Position numbers and translations under genes: made by a program | Origin: Pigmentiphaga sp. NML080357 | GTDB taxonomy: Bacteria > Pseudomonadota > Gammaproteobacteria > Burkholderiales > Burkholderiaceae_B | Length of the DNA stretch: 64,000 bases | Assembly: GCF_002188465.1 (NCBI RefSeq) | Contig: NZ_NINW01000037.1 | Coordinates: 310,001 to 374,000 of the forward strand | Direction: 5' to 3' | Shown: piece after piece, positions 8,766 through 18,114 of the stretch | Layout of the letters: each line of letters starts with the position of its first letter | Numbering within the stretch: the stretch's first letter is position 1 | The notes under the pieces: generated by a model | What the model saw: the letters and a program-made list of their open reading frames with translations, nothing else | The model's database searches: none | What the model was told of the DNA's origin: nothing

Positions 8766-8978
8766 ATGGCGACCTCGGCAATGCGCATCTGGGGCTGGCC
8801 GCTCGCCCTGGGCGTGCTCACCGCCACCGGCCTCCTCAGCGCGCTCGTCTCCGACACCTGGGGCGACGCCTGGTCCTGGGTCGGCCTTGGCATACCCGTT
8901 CTGGCGATGATCTGGTTCGGCCTGCGGCGCCAGCCCGACCGGGCCAGGTTCCACGCGTCGACAAGGAAACGGGCGTGA
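8766..8978 (+). CDS. Small membrane protein (70 aa) preceding a PepSY protein
   Basis: A 70-residue protein with two hydrophobic segments (about residues 7-30 and 36-53) and a basic tail (LRRQPDRARFHASTRKRA). GAG at 8755-8758 is a modest ribosome site. Similar small two-helix proteins often lie next to PepSY-type siderophore reductases in Bordetella-like genomes; that comparison is from memory. The gene is 93 bases before the PepSY gene on the same strand. No enzymatic motif is visible. Confidence 0.6.
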   Translation: MATSAMRIWGWPLALGVLTATGLLSALVSDTWGDAWSWVGLGIPVLAMIWFGLRRQPDRARFHASTRKRA

Positions 8979-9071
8979 AATCCGTGGTGCCCGTTGCCGC
9001 CCTCCCCGCGCCGGCATGCCTGGCCGGGCCGCGCACCATTTCCATTCCGGCCACCATGGATTGCTGAACCC

Positions 9072-10289
9072 ATGTCCAACGCCCGCTCCCTCAAGACCTG
9101 GTCCTGGCTGCACAAGTGGAGCAGCCTCATCTGCACGGTGTTCATGCTGCTGCTGTGCCTGACCGGGCTGCCGTTGATCTTCCACCATGAAATCGGCCAC
9201 CTGCTGGGCACCGAGGTCGAGGCCCCGGACCTGGCCGACGACGGCGCGCGGGTAAGCCTGGACCGCGTGCTCGAAGTGGCGCATGCGCGCCACCCCGACC
9301 GCGTGATCCAGTTCGTCTCGCAGGACGAGGAGGACGACCGCATCTGGTTCGTCACCCTCACGCCCACGCCGGCCCCCACCGACGATTTCCGCTCCGTGGC
9401 GGTCGATGCGCGCACCGGCCAGGTGCTCGCCGAGCCCCGCTTCGACCAGGGCTTCATGTACGTCATGCTCAAGCTGCACGTGGACCTGTTCGCGGGCCTG
9501 GCGGGCAAGCTGTTCCTGGGCCTCATGGGCTTGCTGCTGCTGGTGGCCATCGTCACCGGGGCGGTGCTGTACGGGCCGTTCACCAAGAAGCTGGAATTCG
9601 GCGATGTGCGCCGGCACCGGACGGCACGCGTGAAATGGCTGGACCTGCACAACCTCCTGGGCATCGTCACGCTGGTCTGGGCTTTCGTCGTGGGTGGCAC
9701 CGGCATGATCAACACCTGGGCCGACCTGCTGATCAAATACTGGCAGTACGACCAGCTCAGCGCGCTGCTGGCGCCCTACCAGGGCCAGCCGATCACCCCG
9801 CCGGCAGAGCGGGCCTCGCTGCAGCGCTCGATGGAAACCGCCATGGCGGCGGCGCCCCAGACCCGGTTGTCCTTCATTGCCTTTCCCGGCACGGCTTTCT
9901 CCAGCCCCCACCACCACACGTTCTTCCTGGCGGGCAACGAGCCGCTGACTTCCAAGCTGCTGCAGCCGATCCTGGTCGATGCCAAGACCGCCGAAATCAC
10001 CGCCGCTCCCAAGCTGCCGTGGTACCTGACGGCGCTCCTGGTTTCCCAGCCGCTGCATTTCGGCGACTACGGCGGCATGCCGATGAAGATCCTCTGGGCG
10101 CTTCTGGACATCGCCACCATCATCGTGCTGGGCAGCGGGCTTTACCTGTGGCTGAAGCGGCGGCATCCGGCCGCCGCCAAGGCTTCTTCGCGCGCCGGCA
10201 CACGGCCGGCGGCGGCTTCCATGCCGGCGCCCGCGGGTGTCCCGGTCCAGTCGCCAGCGCGCACGGCCACGAGCCAGCCACCGCAATGA
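9072..10289 (+). CDS. PepSY-associated transmembrane protein, ferric-siderophore reductase-like
   Basis: 405 residues. The N-terminus SLKTWSWLHKWSSLICTVFM is the typical PepSY_TM start, with a first membrane helix, a periplasmic region, paired helices (about 150-215), and a last helix near 345-370. Histidines in the helices (LHKWSS, LDLHNLLG, QPLHFGDYG) are placed like heme ligands in FoxB/PiuB-type inner-membrane siderophore reductases. The role is probably reduction of iron siderophores in the periplasm. The basic Ala/Pro-rich tail after residue 375 is variable. The upstream AT-rich region may bind Fur. No strong ribosome site precedes the chosen ATG. Confidence 0.75.
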   Translation: MSNARSLKTWSWLHKWSSLICTVFMLLLCLTGLPLIFHHEIGHLLGTEVEAPDLADDGARVSLDRVLEVAHARHPDRVIQFVSQDEEDDRIWFVTLTPTPAPTDDFRSVAVDARTGQVLAEPRFDQGFMYVMLKLHVDLFAGLAGKLFLGLMGLLLLVAIVTGAVLYGPFTKKLEFGDVRRHRTARVKWLDLHNLLGIVTLVWAFVVGGTGMINTWADLLIKYWQYDQLSALLAPYQGQPITPPAERASLQRSMETAMAAAPQTRLSFIAFPGTAFSSPHHHTFFLAGNEPLTSKLLQPILVDAKTAEITAAPKLPWYLTALLVSQPLHFGDYGGMPMKILWALLDIATIIVLGSGLYLWLKRRHPAAAKASSRAGTRPAAASMPAPAGVPVQSPARTATSQPPQ

Positions 10290-10297
10290 TGGCGGGC

Positions 10298-10321
10298 GGC
10301 GCGGCCCCGAACGGCCGCGCC
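10298..10321. terminator. Strong GC hairpin after the PepSY gene
   Basis: GGCGCGGCC (10298-10306) and GGCCGCGCC (10313-10321) pair perfectly around a six-base loop, nine bases after the stop. No T-run follows, so it may be an mRNA 3' stabiliser rather than an intrinsic terminator. Confidence 0.5.
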
Positions 10322-10411
10322 GACTGCAGCCACGGAGGATGAAGGCAGGGCTCTCGCGAATCGCCGGCGATCCGCTATAGTAGCCCCACCCAGCCTGGTT
10401 GCCGTGCGTGC

Positions 10412-11143
10412 ATGTCACACCCCGCCCCCTCCACAGACGCCCCCCTGGCGATCTCGCCCGACATCTATTCATTTTCCGACCTGTCCTCGAGGCCGGCTTC
10501 CGTGCAGCAGGCGTATGCCCACGTCCGCAACGGCATCCTGTCGGGCCGCTATCCCGAGGGAGCCCGCATCACGGAAAAGGAAGTCGCCGAAGCGCTGGGG
10601 CTGTCGCGCACCCCGGTGCGCGAGGGCATCCGGCTGCTGGTGGCCGACGGCTTTCTCGTGCTGCGCCCCAATGCCGGGGCAACTGTGCGGGTCTGGTCCG
10701 CGCCCGAGATACGCGAGATCTACGCCGCGCGCATCCTGGTCGAATCGGAGCTGGCGGCCTTGGCCGCCGAGCGCATGGACGCGCGGACGCTCGAAGAATT
10801 GCGCGAGATCCAGGACGAAATGGAGTCCCGCGGACCGGACGTGAGCCCGGTCAACCTGGATCGGATCAGCACGCTGAACCGGCGCTTCCATGCCCTGATC
10901 TACGATGCGGCCGGCAATTCCCGCCTGCTCGGCATGCGCGCGAAGGCCGTCGAGATCAAGGTCATCCTGGGCACCCGGCGCAGCTATGACCGGGAACGCC
11001 TGGCGCGCACGTTCCAGCACCATCGCGAACTCATCGACGCATTCACCGCCCGCGATCCGGCCTGGGCGCGTGCCGTCATGCATTGCCACCTGCGGTCCGC
11101 GCAGTTCGCGCTGCTCGAACATCCCCACGCCGCCCAGGATTGA
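10412..11143 (+). CDS. GntR family (FadR/FCD) transcriptional regulator of the adjacent catabolic operon
   Basis: 243 residues. A winged-helix GntR domain spans about residues 30-98 (AYAHVRNGILSGRYPEGARI... LGLSRTPVREGIRLL). An FCD ligand domain follows (about 105-235), with the usual metal-site histidines in RRFHALIYDA, FQHHREL and VMHCHLRSAQ. FCD regulators usually repress and are released by a carboxylate. The gene converges on the operon at 11163-14623 with a 19-base gap. The likely binding site, TTGTGTACAA (TNGT-N2-ACNA type), occurs twice in the divergent promoter region of that operon. TATAGT at 10376-10381 may be its own -10. Confidence 0.88.
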   Translation: MSHPAPSTDAPLAISPDIYSFSDLSSRPASVQQAYAHVRNGILSGRYPEGARITEKEVAEALGLSRTPVREGIRLLVADGFLVLRPNAGATVRVWSAPEIREIYAARILVESELAALAAERMDARTLEELREIQDEMESRGPDVSPVNLDRISTLNRRFHALIYDAAGNSRLLGMRAKAVEIKVILGTRRSYDRERLARTFQHHRELIDAFTARDPAWARAVMHCHLRSAQFALLEHPHAAQD

Positions 11144-11162
11144 CGTGGCGGCGCGCGCCGCG

Positions 11163-11903
11163 TCAGTAATGCGACAGCAGCCGGCCCAGCCCCTGGATCT
11201 TGTCGGGGATGCCGACCTGGCGCAAGGCATGCCAATAAGTGGCGGCATTGATCGCGATCACCGGCTTGTCCAGATAGAGTTCGGCCGCCGCGGCCAGCCT
11301 GACCATGGACAGGTTGGTGCCGACCTGCACGATGGCGTCCACGTCGTCGCCGTCGAGTTCGCGTATTGCCGCGCGGCACATCTGATCGGTCGTGTGCGCG
11401 ATCAGGACCGGACTGGGGCGGCGCAGGCAGATATCGCGCACCACGGTGAAGCCGCAATCCTCGAAGAAGCGCCGCACCTCGGCGTTGGCCACCGGGAAGT
11501 ACGGCGACAGGAAGGCCAGCCGCTTGACGCCGTAGGCGTGCAGCGCCGCCTCCAGCGCGAACGAGCCGCAGCTAACTTCGACGCCGGCGCGCTCGCGTAT
11601 GCCGCGCAGGTATTCCTCCGCTCCCTTGCGGCCGTTCCAGAAGGTCACGGCCGACATCCCCATGACCAGGTATTGCATCTCGCAGCTCTTGAGAACCTCC
11701 GCCGCGTGCATGGTGTTGGATGAAAACGCTTGGACCAGACGCAGGAAGTCGTCATTGTCGTCCACCTTCATGTCGGGGATCTCGATGCGGCTGTAGTGAT
11801 TGGTGACCCCGACCGGCCGCATGTCATCGAAATCCGGCTGCACGATGGTATTCGTGGAAGGCCCCAGTACTCCGAATTTCATCCGATAACCCAGGTGGTC
11901 CAT
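11163..11903 (-). CDS. Maleate isomerase/Asp-Glu racemase superfamily protein lacking both catalytic cysteines
   Basis: 246 residues with the fold signature of maleate cis-trans isomerases and arylmalonate decarboxylases: GVLGPSTNTIVQPDF at the N-terminus and YFPVANAEVRRFFEDCGF after the domain linker. In NicE-type isomerases one Cys lies in a GYACLVA-like motif and one in a LSACVQM-like motif. Here the matching places read MGMSAVTFWNG and VQVGTNLSMV, so both are Ser/Thr/Gly. The protein therefore cannot use two-cysteine chemistry; a decarboxylase, hydratase or different isomerase role is possible. It is last in the coupled operon, with GAGGAG before its ATG, ten bases after the amidohydrolase. 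Confidence 0.75.
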   Translation of the reverse strand: MDHLGYRMKFGVLGPSTNTIVQPDFDDMRPVGVTNHYSRIEIPDMKVDDNDDFLRLVQAFSSNTMHAAEVLKSCEMQYLVMGMSAVTFWNGRKGAEEYLRGIRERAGVEVSCGSFALEAALHAYGVKRLAFLSPYFPVANAEVRRFFEDCGFTVVRDICLRRPSPVLIAHTTDQMCRAAIRELDGDDVDAIVQVGTNLSMVRLAAAAELYLDKPVIAINAATYWHALRQVGIPDKIQGLGRLLSHY

Positions 11904-11913
11904 GTTGGACTCC

Positions 11914-12528
11914 TCAAGAAATGGCGGCCAGCAGCGCGTCGCGGCCCATCACGTCCGCGTACTTCTGCCGCAGGTCGAACAGGCTGGCCTGGTGCGGACC
12001 CAGCGCGCGATCGCCGACGCAGTCCTCCACCACCACGGTCATGAAATCGTGCTGCATCGCGTCGACGGCCGTGGCGCGCACGCAGCCGCTGGTCGTACAG
12101 CCCACCACCACGACCGTGTCCACCCCGCGCGCGCGCAGCCAGTCGGCCAGGCTGGTGGCGAAGAACGCGGATGCGCTCTGTTTGCGAACGATGCGCTCTC
12201 CCGGCTCGGGCGCGAGCAAGGGAAGGATCTGCGAGCACCCGGCGGCCTCGGTGAAGCGGGTCAGCGCCGGCGCCTTGCGGCAGAACACATTGTGGTCGCT
12301 GCCATCATCGGCGAATACCACGCGGCTGTGCGCCACCGGCAGCCCGAGGCGGCGGAAGGCCCGCAACACGGGCAGCGTGCGCTCGGCGGCATCGGCCACG
12401 TGCTGGCCGCCCAGCAGCGCGGGGTCGACGAATCCGTTCACGAAGTCGACCAGCACCAGCCCGCAGCGATGCCCCAGGCCCGACCGCTTGCCCAATCCCT
12501 GCCGCCGATAGACGTCGATCTCGCTCAT
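11914..12528 (-). CDS. Isochorismatase-family amidohydrolase (N-carbamoylsarcosine/maleamate amidase type)
   Basis: 204 residues with an intact catalytic triad: Asp28 in VLVDFVNGF, Lys116 in VRKQSASAF and Cys149 in GCTTSGCVRATAVDA. This Cys-hydrolase set hydrolyses amides or N-carbamoyl groups; relatives include N-carbamoylsarcosine amidohydrolase and NicF, the maleamate amidase of nicotinate breakdown. AGGAGG precedes the ATG, and the start overlaps the lyase stop (ATGA), indicating translational coupling. Placed after a flavin monooxygenase and next to an isomerase-like gene, it probably releases ammonia or an acid from a ring-opened amide. The substrate is not known. Confidence 0.85.
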   Translation of the reverse strand: MSEIDVYRRQGLGKRSGLGHRCGLVLVDFVNGFVDPALLGGQHVADAAERTLPVLRAFRRLGLPVAHSRVVFADDGSDHNVFCRKAPALTRFTEAAGCSQILPLLAPEPGERIVRKQSASAFFATSLADWLRARGVDTVVVVGCTTSGCVRATAVDAMQHDFMTVVVEDCVGDRALGPHQASLFDLRQKYADVMGRDALLAAIS

Positions 12529-13430
12529 GCCTGTCCTCCTTCGTCGAGCATGCGATAGCGGGCATCGAAACGCTCGACCCAGTCGAAGCCCATCAGGCGG
12601 GAGAAATCGGCGAACGGATAGCCGGGCCCCATGGGCAGGCGGCCCTCGCCGAGCGCGCCGTACGCGTCGGCGCAGGCCTGCGCCGACGCCAGCAGCGCGA
12701 CCGTGGGATAGATGACGAGCTTGGCGCCCAGCGCTTCGAGCTCGTCAGGGCTCATGAGCGGCAACCGCGCACCGGCTCCCATGTTGAGCATGAGCGGAAC
12801 GTCCACGCAGCCAGCGAACGCCCGGATCTCGTCGCGCGATTCCGGCCCCTCGACGAACACTACGTCGGCGCCCGCGCAGGCATAGCGCTCGGCGCGGCGC
12901 AACGCCTCGTCCACGCCCAGGTCGGCGCGCGCATCGGTGCGGGCGATGATCACGGTGCCGGCGTCCTCGCGCGTATCCAGCGCCACCTTGATGCGCGCCT
13001 CCATCTCGGCGGCCGGCACCACCTTGCGGCCCCGCATGTGGCCGCAGCGCTTGGGATAGACCTGGTCCTCCAGCTGGATGGCTGCGGCGCCCGCCCGCTC
13101 GTAGCTCCGGACGGTATGCATGACGTTGATCAGGCCGCCGTAGCCGTTGTCCGCGTCGCAGATCAGCGCGGCCTCGCTGGCCAGCGCCATCTGCCGGACA
13201 CGGTCCAGCATGTCGGTGCCATTGGCCAGGCCGGCGTCGGGCAAGCCCAGCGCCGCCGCGACCACGCCGTAGCCGCTCATGAACAGCGTCCCGAATCCCG
13301 CCTGCTCCGCCAGCCGGACCGAGATCAGGTCATGGACGCCGGGCGCGACGATGGGCCCGGGCGCCGCCAGCGCCGCGCGCAGCCTCTGCCGCCGGACCGA
13401 CGGCGGGCGCGTCGCATAGCCATTGTTCAC
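12525..13430 (-). CDS. Isocitrate lyase/PEP mutase superfamily C-C lyase
   Basis: 301 residues starting at a GTG that overlaps the monooxygenase stop (GTGA). The superfamily metal site DADNGYGG and the lyase loop PKRCGHMRGRKVVP are present. The Cys-Gly-His in that loop marks C-C lyases such as methylisocitrate and 2,3-dimethylmalate lyase rather than phosphonomutases. IIARTDAR and VFVEGPES are further family motifs. It probably cleaves a substituted malate or a related 2-hydroxyacid late in the pathway. The frame stays open upstream over the monooxygenase gene, but that extension is antisense-frame noise. A role in the methylcitrate cycle is unlikely because prpC is absent here. Confidence 0.82.
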   Translation of the reverse strand: MNNGYATRPPSVRRQRLRAALAAPGPIVAPGVHDLISVRLAEQAGFGTLFMSGYGVVAAALGLPDAGLANGTDMLDRVRQMALASEAALICDADNGYGGLINVMHTVRSYERAGAAAIQLEDQVYPKRCGHMRGRKVVPAAEMEARIKVALDTREDAGTVIIARTDARADLGVDEALRRAERYACAGADVVFVEGPESRDEIRAFAGCVDVPLMLNMGAGARLPLMSPDELEALGAKLVIYPTVALLASAQACADAYGALGEGRLPMGPGYPFADFSRLMGFDWVERFDARYRMLDEGGQA

Positions 13431-14623
13431 GCGATGCTCCCCGCCCGCTCCAGCGCATCGAACATCGACGTCTTGCGGATGTAGGCCAGAGAAGCCTCGG
13501 GATCCGCCGCCGTAGCGCGCAGCTCGGCATGGATGCGCGAACGGGCGGACTCGTCGCGCTCTTCGATGAGCTGTTTGTTGCGCGCCGTATTGGCGTTGAT
13601 GTATTCGATGGCGATCGTGCGCCGCTGGCGCTCGTACTTGTCGAGCAGGCTGTCCGGCGCCCGTCCCGCGATGACTTCGATCAGCTTGGCGGACAGGTTG
13701 AAGGCGTCGTGCACGCCGCCGTTCATGCCCATGCCGCCCAGGGGATTGTTGATGTGCGCGGCGTCGCCCGCCAGCATGACGCGTCCCGTTCTGAACCGGC
13801 TGGCCACGCGCTGGTGCACCTTGTAGAGCGTGCGATGCACGACCTCGTACACGCCGGCCCGGGGCAGGAGGCCCTGCAGGCGCGCCTCGATGAACTCGTC
13901 CGACAGCACGCGCTCGTCCGACTCGTGCTCCGCGGTAGGAAACAGCACGCGCCACAGCGACGGCACTTTCAGCATCACGCACCATTCGTCGGGGTCCGAC
14001 ACATAGTTCACCCAAGACAGATTCTCGAAGTGCGCCTCGAACGGAAAATCGGTGGAAACGACCAGGAAGCGCTCTGGGTAGGTGTAGCCCTCGAACTCGA
14101 TGCCCAGGCTGCGCCGCACGGTGCTCCACGCGCCGTCGGCTCCGATCAGGTAGTCGCCGCGCACTTCTTCCATGCCTTCCTGCGTGCGGATCCGGATCAT
14201 GACCGCCCCCTCGTCCTGCCGGGCTTCCTCGACGGCGCAGCCGAAGCGGAGCGTCACGTGAGGATGGTTCCGCAGCTTCCTGACCAGTTCGGCATTGAGC
14301 TTCCACTGCTCGCACTGCAGCCGGAACGGATAGCCCGTGCTGCCCGCCAGGCGCGCCAGGTCGAACTCCGCGATCAGTCCCTTGCGCCGGTCGCGCTGCT
14401 GGGTCATCCGGGCCTTCAGCCCCGAAGCCACCAGTACGTCCGAGATGCCGTAGGGAGCCAGCATGTCAAGGGTGGGAGGATGGAAGGTCGACGCCCGCAA
14501 ATCCTCCATGACGTCGCCGTTGCGCTCGAAGACCTCCACGTCCACGCCCGCCTCGGCCAGCACCATCGCGCTGACGAGCCCCACAGGGCCCGCCCCGGCC
14601 ACCAGAACCTTTGCCTTAGCCAT
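13427..14623 (-). CDS. FAD-dependent class A aromatic monooxygenase
   Basis: 398 residues. FAD-binding GAGPVG (residues 10-15) and the acidic end of strand 2 (VEVFERN) open the protein. GADGAWSTVRRSLG is the DG motif and VMLAGDAAHINNPLGGMGMNGGVHDAF the GD motif of the PHBH/MhpA/UbiH group (quoted here as two pieces of one motif). It likely hydroxylates, or even opens, an aromatic or N-heteroaromatic acid using NAD(P)H and O2; MHPCO-type relatives do both. I start at 14623 because GGGGAAG lies just before it; an in-frame ATG at 14650 has no ribosome site and falls beyond the operator. First gene of the operon. Confidence 0.85.
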   Translation of the reverse strand: MAKAKVLVAGAGPVGLVSAMVLAEAGVDVEVFERNGDVMEDLRASTFHPPTLDMLAPYGISDVLVASGLKARMTQQRDRRKGLIAEFDLARLAGSTGYPFRLQCEQWKLNAELVRKLRNHPHVTLRFGCAVEEARQDEGAVMIRIRTQEGMEEVRGDYLIGADGAWSTVRRSLGIEFEGYTYPERFLVVSTDFPFEAHFENLSWVNYVSDPDEWCVMLKVPSLWRVLFPTAEHESDERVLSDEFIEARLQGLLPRAGVYEVVHRTLYKVHQRVASRFRTGRVMLAGDAAHINNPLGGMGMNGGVHDAFNLSAKLIEVIAGRAPDSLLDKYERQRRTIAIEYINANTARNKQLIEERDESARSRIHAELRATAADPEASLAYIRKTSMFDALERAGSIA

Positions 14624-14632
14624 CACTTCCCC

Positions 14633-14646
14633 GTTTTGTACACAAT
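14633..14646 (-). promoter_or_regulatory. GntR-type operator before the monooxygenase operon
   Basis: GTTTTGTACACAAT, containing TTGTACACAA, ends 10 bases before the monooxygenase ATG (minus strand). It fits the TNGT-N-ACNA pattern of FCD-type GntR sites and is the exact reverse complement of 14835-14848. Binding here would block the operon's leader. The 14624-14933 stretch holds no gene; it is the divergent control region. Confidence 0.65.
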
Positions 14647-14834
14647 TCATGCAAATAGTGATACGAACCGGCGTAAAAGTCCAGCCATTGCATTTGCCGC
14701 ACCAGACTGGCTTCCAATCGCGGAATAGCGCACTTTTCCAGGGAAAATTCGCACCAAACCTGGCACTCGCGTCAACAGAGCCGAAACTTGGCAGGCTGTG
14801 CCGAAGTTGCTGGGAAGATTACGGATTAACACTG

Positions 14835-14848
14835 ATTGTGTACAAAAC
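14835..14848 (+). promoter_or_regulatory. GntR-type operator before the divergent Bug gene
   Basis: ATTGTGTACAAAAC, containing TTGTGTACAA, is the exact 14-base inverted copy of the site at 14633-14646. It lies 85 bases before the Bug ATG. Two identical sites about 200 bases apart in opposite orientation suggest one regulator controls both directions, possibly by looping. Confidence 0.65.
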
Positions 14849-14933
14849 CAGTCATTCCTACCATGAACCCACAGCTGGCTGGCACGCCTCGTGCCTGAGT
14901 CGAACCGCTTCCCCACGTTTGAGGAATACGCCC

Positions 14934-15908
14934 ATGCGCACCAAGCTTCTCAAGGCCTGCTGTTTCGTCCTGGCTACCGCGGCCCCCGGGGCCGCCTCCC
15001 CGGCCCAAGCCGACGACACCTACCCCTCCCGCCCGATCCGCATGATCATCGGCGGCGCCGCGGGCGGATCTTCCGATGTCTTCGCCCGCGCCATCAGCGA
15101 GCACATGAGCACGACGCTGGGCCAGCCCATCGTCATCGAATACAAGCCCGGCGCGGGCACCAACATCGGCACGGAATACGTGGCGCGCGCCAAGCCCGAT
15201 GGCTACACCATCCTGCTCAACGGCCTTCCCATGGTGGCGAATCTGCACCTCTTCGCCGACCTGTCGTTCAACCCGGCCACCGACCTGGTGCCGATCTCCG
15301 GGGTGTCGAAGATGACCAATGTCGTCACCGTCAACGCCTCCGTGCCGGTCAAGACCCTGGCCGAACTCATCGCCGCCGCCAAGAAGGCGCCCGACCGCTT
15401 CGTCTACGGATCCCCGGGTGAAGGAACGTCTACCCACATTGCCGGAGAAATGCTGTCGGCGCGCACGGGCGCGCGCTTCACGCACACGCCCTATCGGGGC
15501 AACGCCCAGGCCATGACCGACCTGCTCGGAGGCACGTTGCAAATGGGATTCGTCAATACGCCGGTGGCCGCCCCGTTCCTGAAGGAAGGCCGGCTGCGCG
15601 CCCTGGCGGTCACGTCCAAGGTCCGCTCGCCGCTCCTGCCCGACGTGCCGACGGTGGCCGAGGCATTGGACATGGCGGACTTCGACTTCAACGGATGGTT
15701 CGGGCTCTTCGCCCCCAAGGGGACGCCCGCAGCCGTGGTTGCCAAGCTCGAGCAGGCCACGGCACAGGCCCTGGCCGACCCAAAGGTCAACAAGATCTTC
15801 GTAGACGGCGGGGCCGTGGTCATGGAGCCTGGCGCGGCGACCTTCGCGCGCTTTCTCGCGGAGGAACGCCGGCGTATCGACCCGCTGCTGGAGAAACGCG
15901 GCAAATAG
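14934..15908 (+). CDS. Bug/TctC-family periplasmic binding protein (divergent to catabolic operon)
   Basis: 324 residues with a signal peptide (MRTKLLKACCFVLATAA..., cleavage near AQA-DD). YPSRPIRMIIGGAAGGSSDVFAR and the KPGAGTNIGTEYVARAKPDGYT motif are diagnostic of the Bug family, which binds carboxylates in the periplasm for tripartite tricarboxylate transporters. No TctA/TctB genes adjoin it, so it is an orphan binding protein that must share membrane subunits or act in signalling. GAGGA precedes the ATG. Position opposite the monooxygenase operon under a shared operator suggests it binds that pathway's substrate. Confidence 0.9.
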   Translation: MRTKLLKACCFVLATAAPGAASPAQADDTYPSRPIRMIIGGAAGGSSDVFARAISEHMSTTLGQPIVIEYKPGAGTNIGTEYVARAKPDGYTILLNGLPMVANLHLFADLSFNPATDLVPISGVSKMTNVVTVNASVPVKTLAELIAAAKKAPDRFVYGSPGEGTSTHIAGEMLSARTGARFTHTPYRGNAQAMTDLLGGTLQMGFVNTPVAAPFLKEGRLRALAVTSKVRSPLLPDVPTVAEALDMADFDFNGWFGLFAPKGTPAAVVAKLEQATAQALADPKVNKIFVDGGAVVMEPGAATFARFLAEERRRIDPLLEKRGK

Positions 15909-15951
15909 CCCGGATGCGGAAGCTGCGGGGAAGCCTGTGCTCCCCTCGAGC

Positions 15952-17214
<1,263 letters not shown>

Positions 17215-17337
17215 GCGGCGTTTCCGAGCAATCATGGATGCGGGCCGGTATTGCGCGCCCGGGATGCCGGGAATTATCCCGTATTCGGCCCGGCATTGCC
17301 ACGCGGCGGCCGGCAGGAGCAGCGGTACAATGCCAGG

Positions 17338-17757
17338 ATGATGTTCAACCCTACCCGAGACCAGGTCCGCCAGTTTTTCACCGAGACGTGGCGCAAGCAC
17401 CGCGCGGGCGAAGTGCTGACCCCGCTGGAAGCGACTGCGCTGGACTGGATCCTCGAACACGCCGAATACCACGGCGACCTCGAGAACCCCGACGCCGCGC
17501 AAGCCGACTACAGCGTCGAGGCGGGGCGCACCAATCCGTTCCTGCACCTGTCGATGCACCTGGCCATTGCCGAGCAGCTATCGATCGATCATCCGCCCGG
17601 CATCCGCGACGCCTACCAGAAACTCGCCCAGCGCAAAGGCGCGCACGAGGCGGCGCACGAGATCATGGAGTGCCTGGGAAGAGTGGTATGGGAAGCCCAG
17701 CGGCTGGGTACGCCGCTGGACACAGAAGCCTATATCGAGCTGATCCGCCAACGGTAG
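17338..17757 (+). CDS. DUF1841 family protein
   Basis: 139 residues, small, soluble and acidic, beginning [14 protein letters not shown] and containing [25 protein letters not shown] and [21 protein letters not shown]. This is the DUF1841 pattern of beta- and gamma-proteobacteria; function unknown. The conserved His residues hint at a metal site, which is only a guess. TACAAT at 17326-17331 ends six bases before the ATG, so the mRNA may be leaderless. The intergenic repeat begins right after the stop. Confidence 0.8.
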   Translation: MMFNPTRDQVRQFFTETWRKHRAGEVLTPLEATALDWILEHAEYHGDLENPDAAQADYSVEAGRTNPFLHLSMHLAIAEQLSIDHPPGIRDAYQKLAQRKGAHEAAHEIMECLGRVVWEAQRLGTPLDTEAYIELIRQR

Positions 17758-17759
17758 AG

Positions 17760-18112
17760 GGGATCCACCCTGCTGGCCTTCGGCCGCTCCCCCTCAAGGG
17801 GAAGGTAAGCCCACCCCCTTGCGGCCTTCGGCCGCTCCCCCTCAAGGGGGCGGCGCTGGCGGACCGGCAAAGCCGGATCCGCGGCGCCCTGGGTCTAGTG
17901 CGGCTTTCTCCGTTTGCGGCACTGTTGATGCCGCAGGCAGCAGCGAAGCACAGGTGCCCCAACCCAAGAAACCGGCCCTAGACCCAGGATGCGGTGGATC
18001 CGGCTCCGCCGGGCCACCCCAAGGCGTCCCGGCCCCCTCGGAGGGCTGCCGCGCAGAGGTCCACCATTCTGGGTGCGCGAAGCGCGTAGGGGGGCGGGCC
18101 TCGTAGAGGGCA
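17760..18112. repeat. Compound intergenic repeat, two inverted units plus a partial tandem copy
   Basis: About 350 gene-free bases. A 27-base block (GGCCTTCGGCCGCTCCCCCT plus CAAGGGG) occurs twice, 48 bases apart (17775 and 17823). The second continues into a full unit with the GGACCGGC/GCCGGATCC stem ending in CCTGGGTCTAG (17888-17898). From 17982 to 18095 an inverted unit of a longer subtype follows, beginning CTAGACCCAGGATG. The two units face each other, so the block is a long imperfect palindrome. Confidence 0.8.
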
Positions 18113-18114
18113 AC

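Noticed and set aside
12525-14315. Apparent fusion of the lyase with an upstream 295-residue region
   Set aside because: The extra part is the monooxygenase gene read in another frame. The GTG at 13430 overlapping the monooxygenase stop is the natural start.
17760-18112. Tandem GC-rich blocks as a possible CRISPR array
   Set aside because: Only two short tandem blocks, no regular spacers, and the units match the intergenic repeat family found at gene ends across the window.
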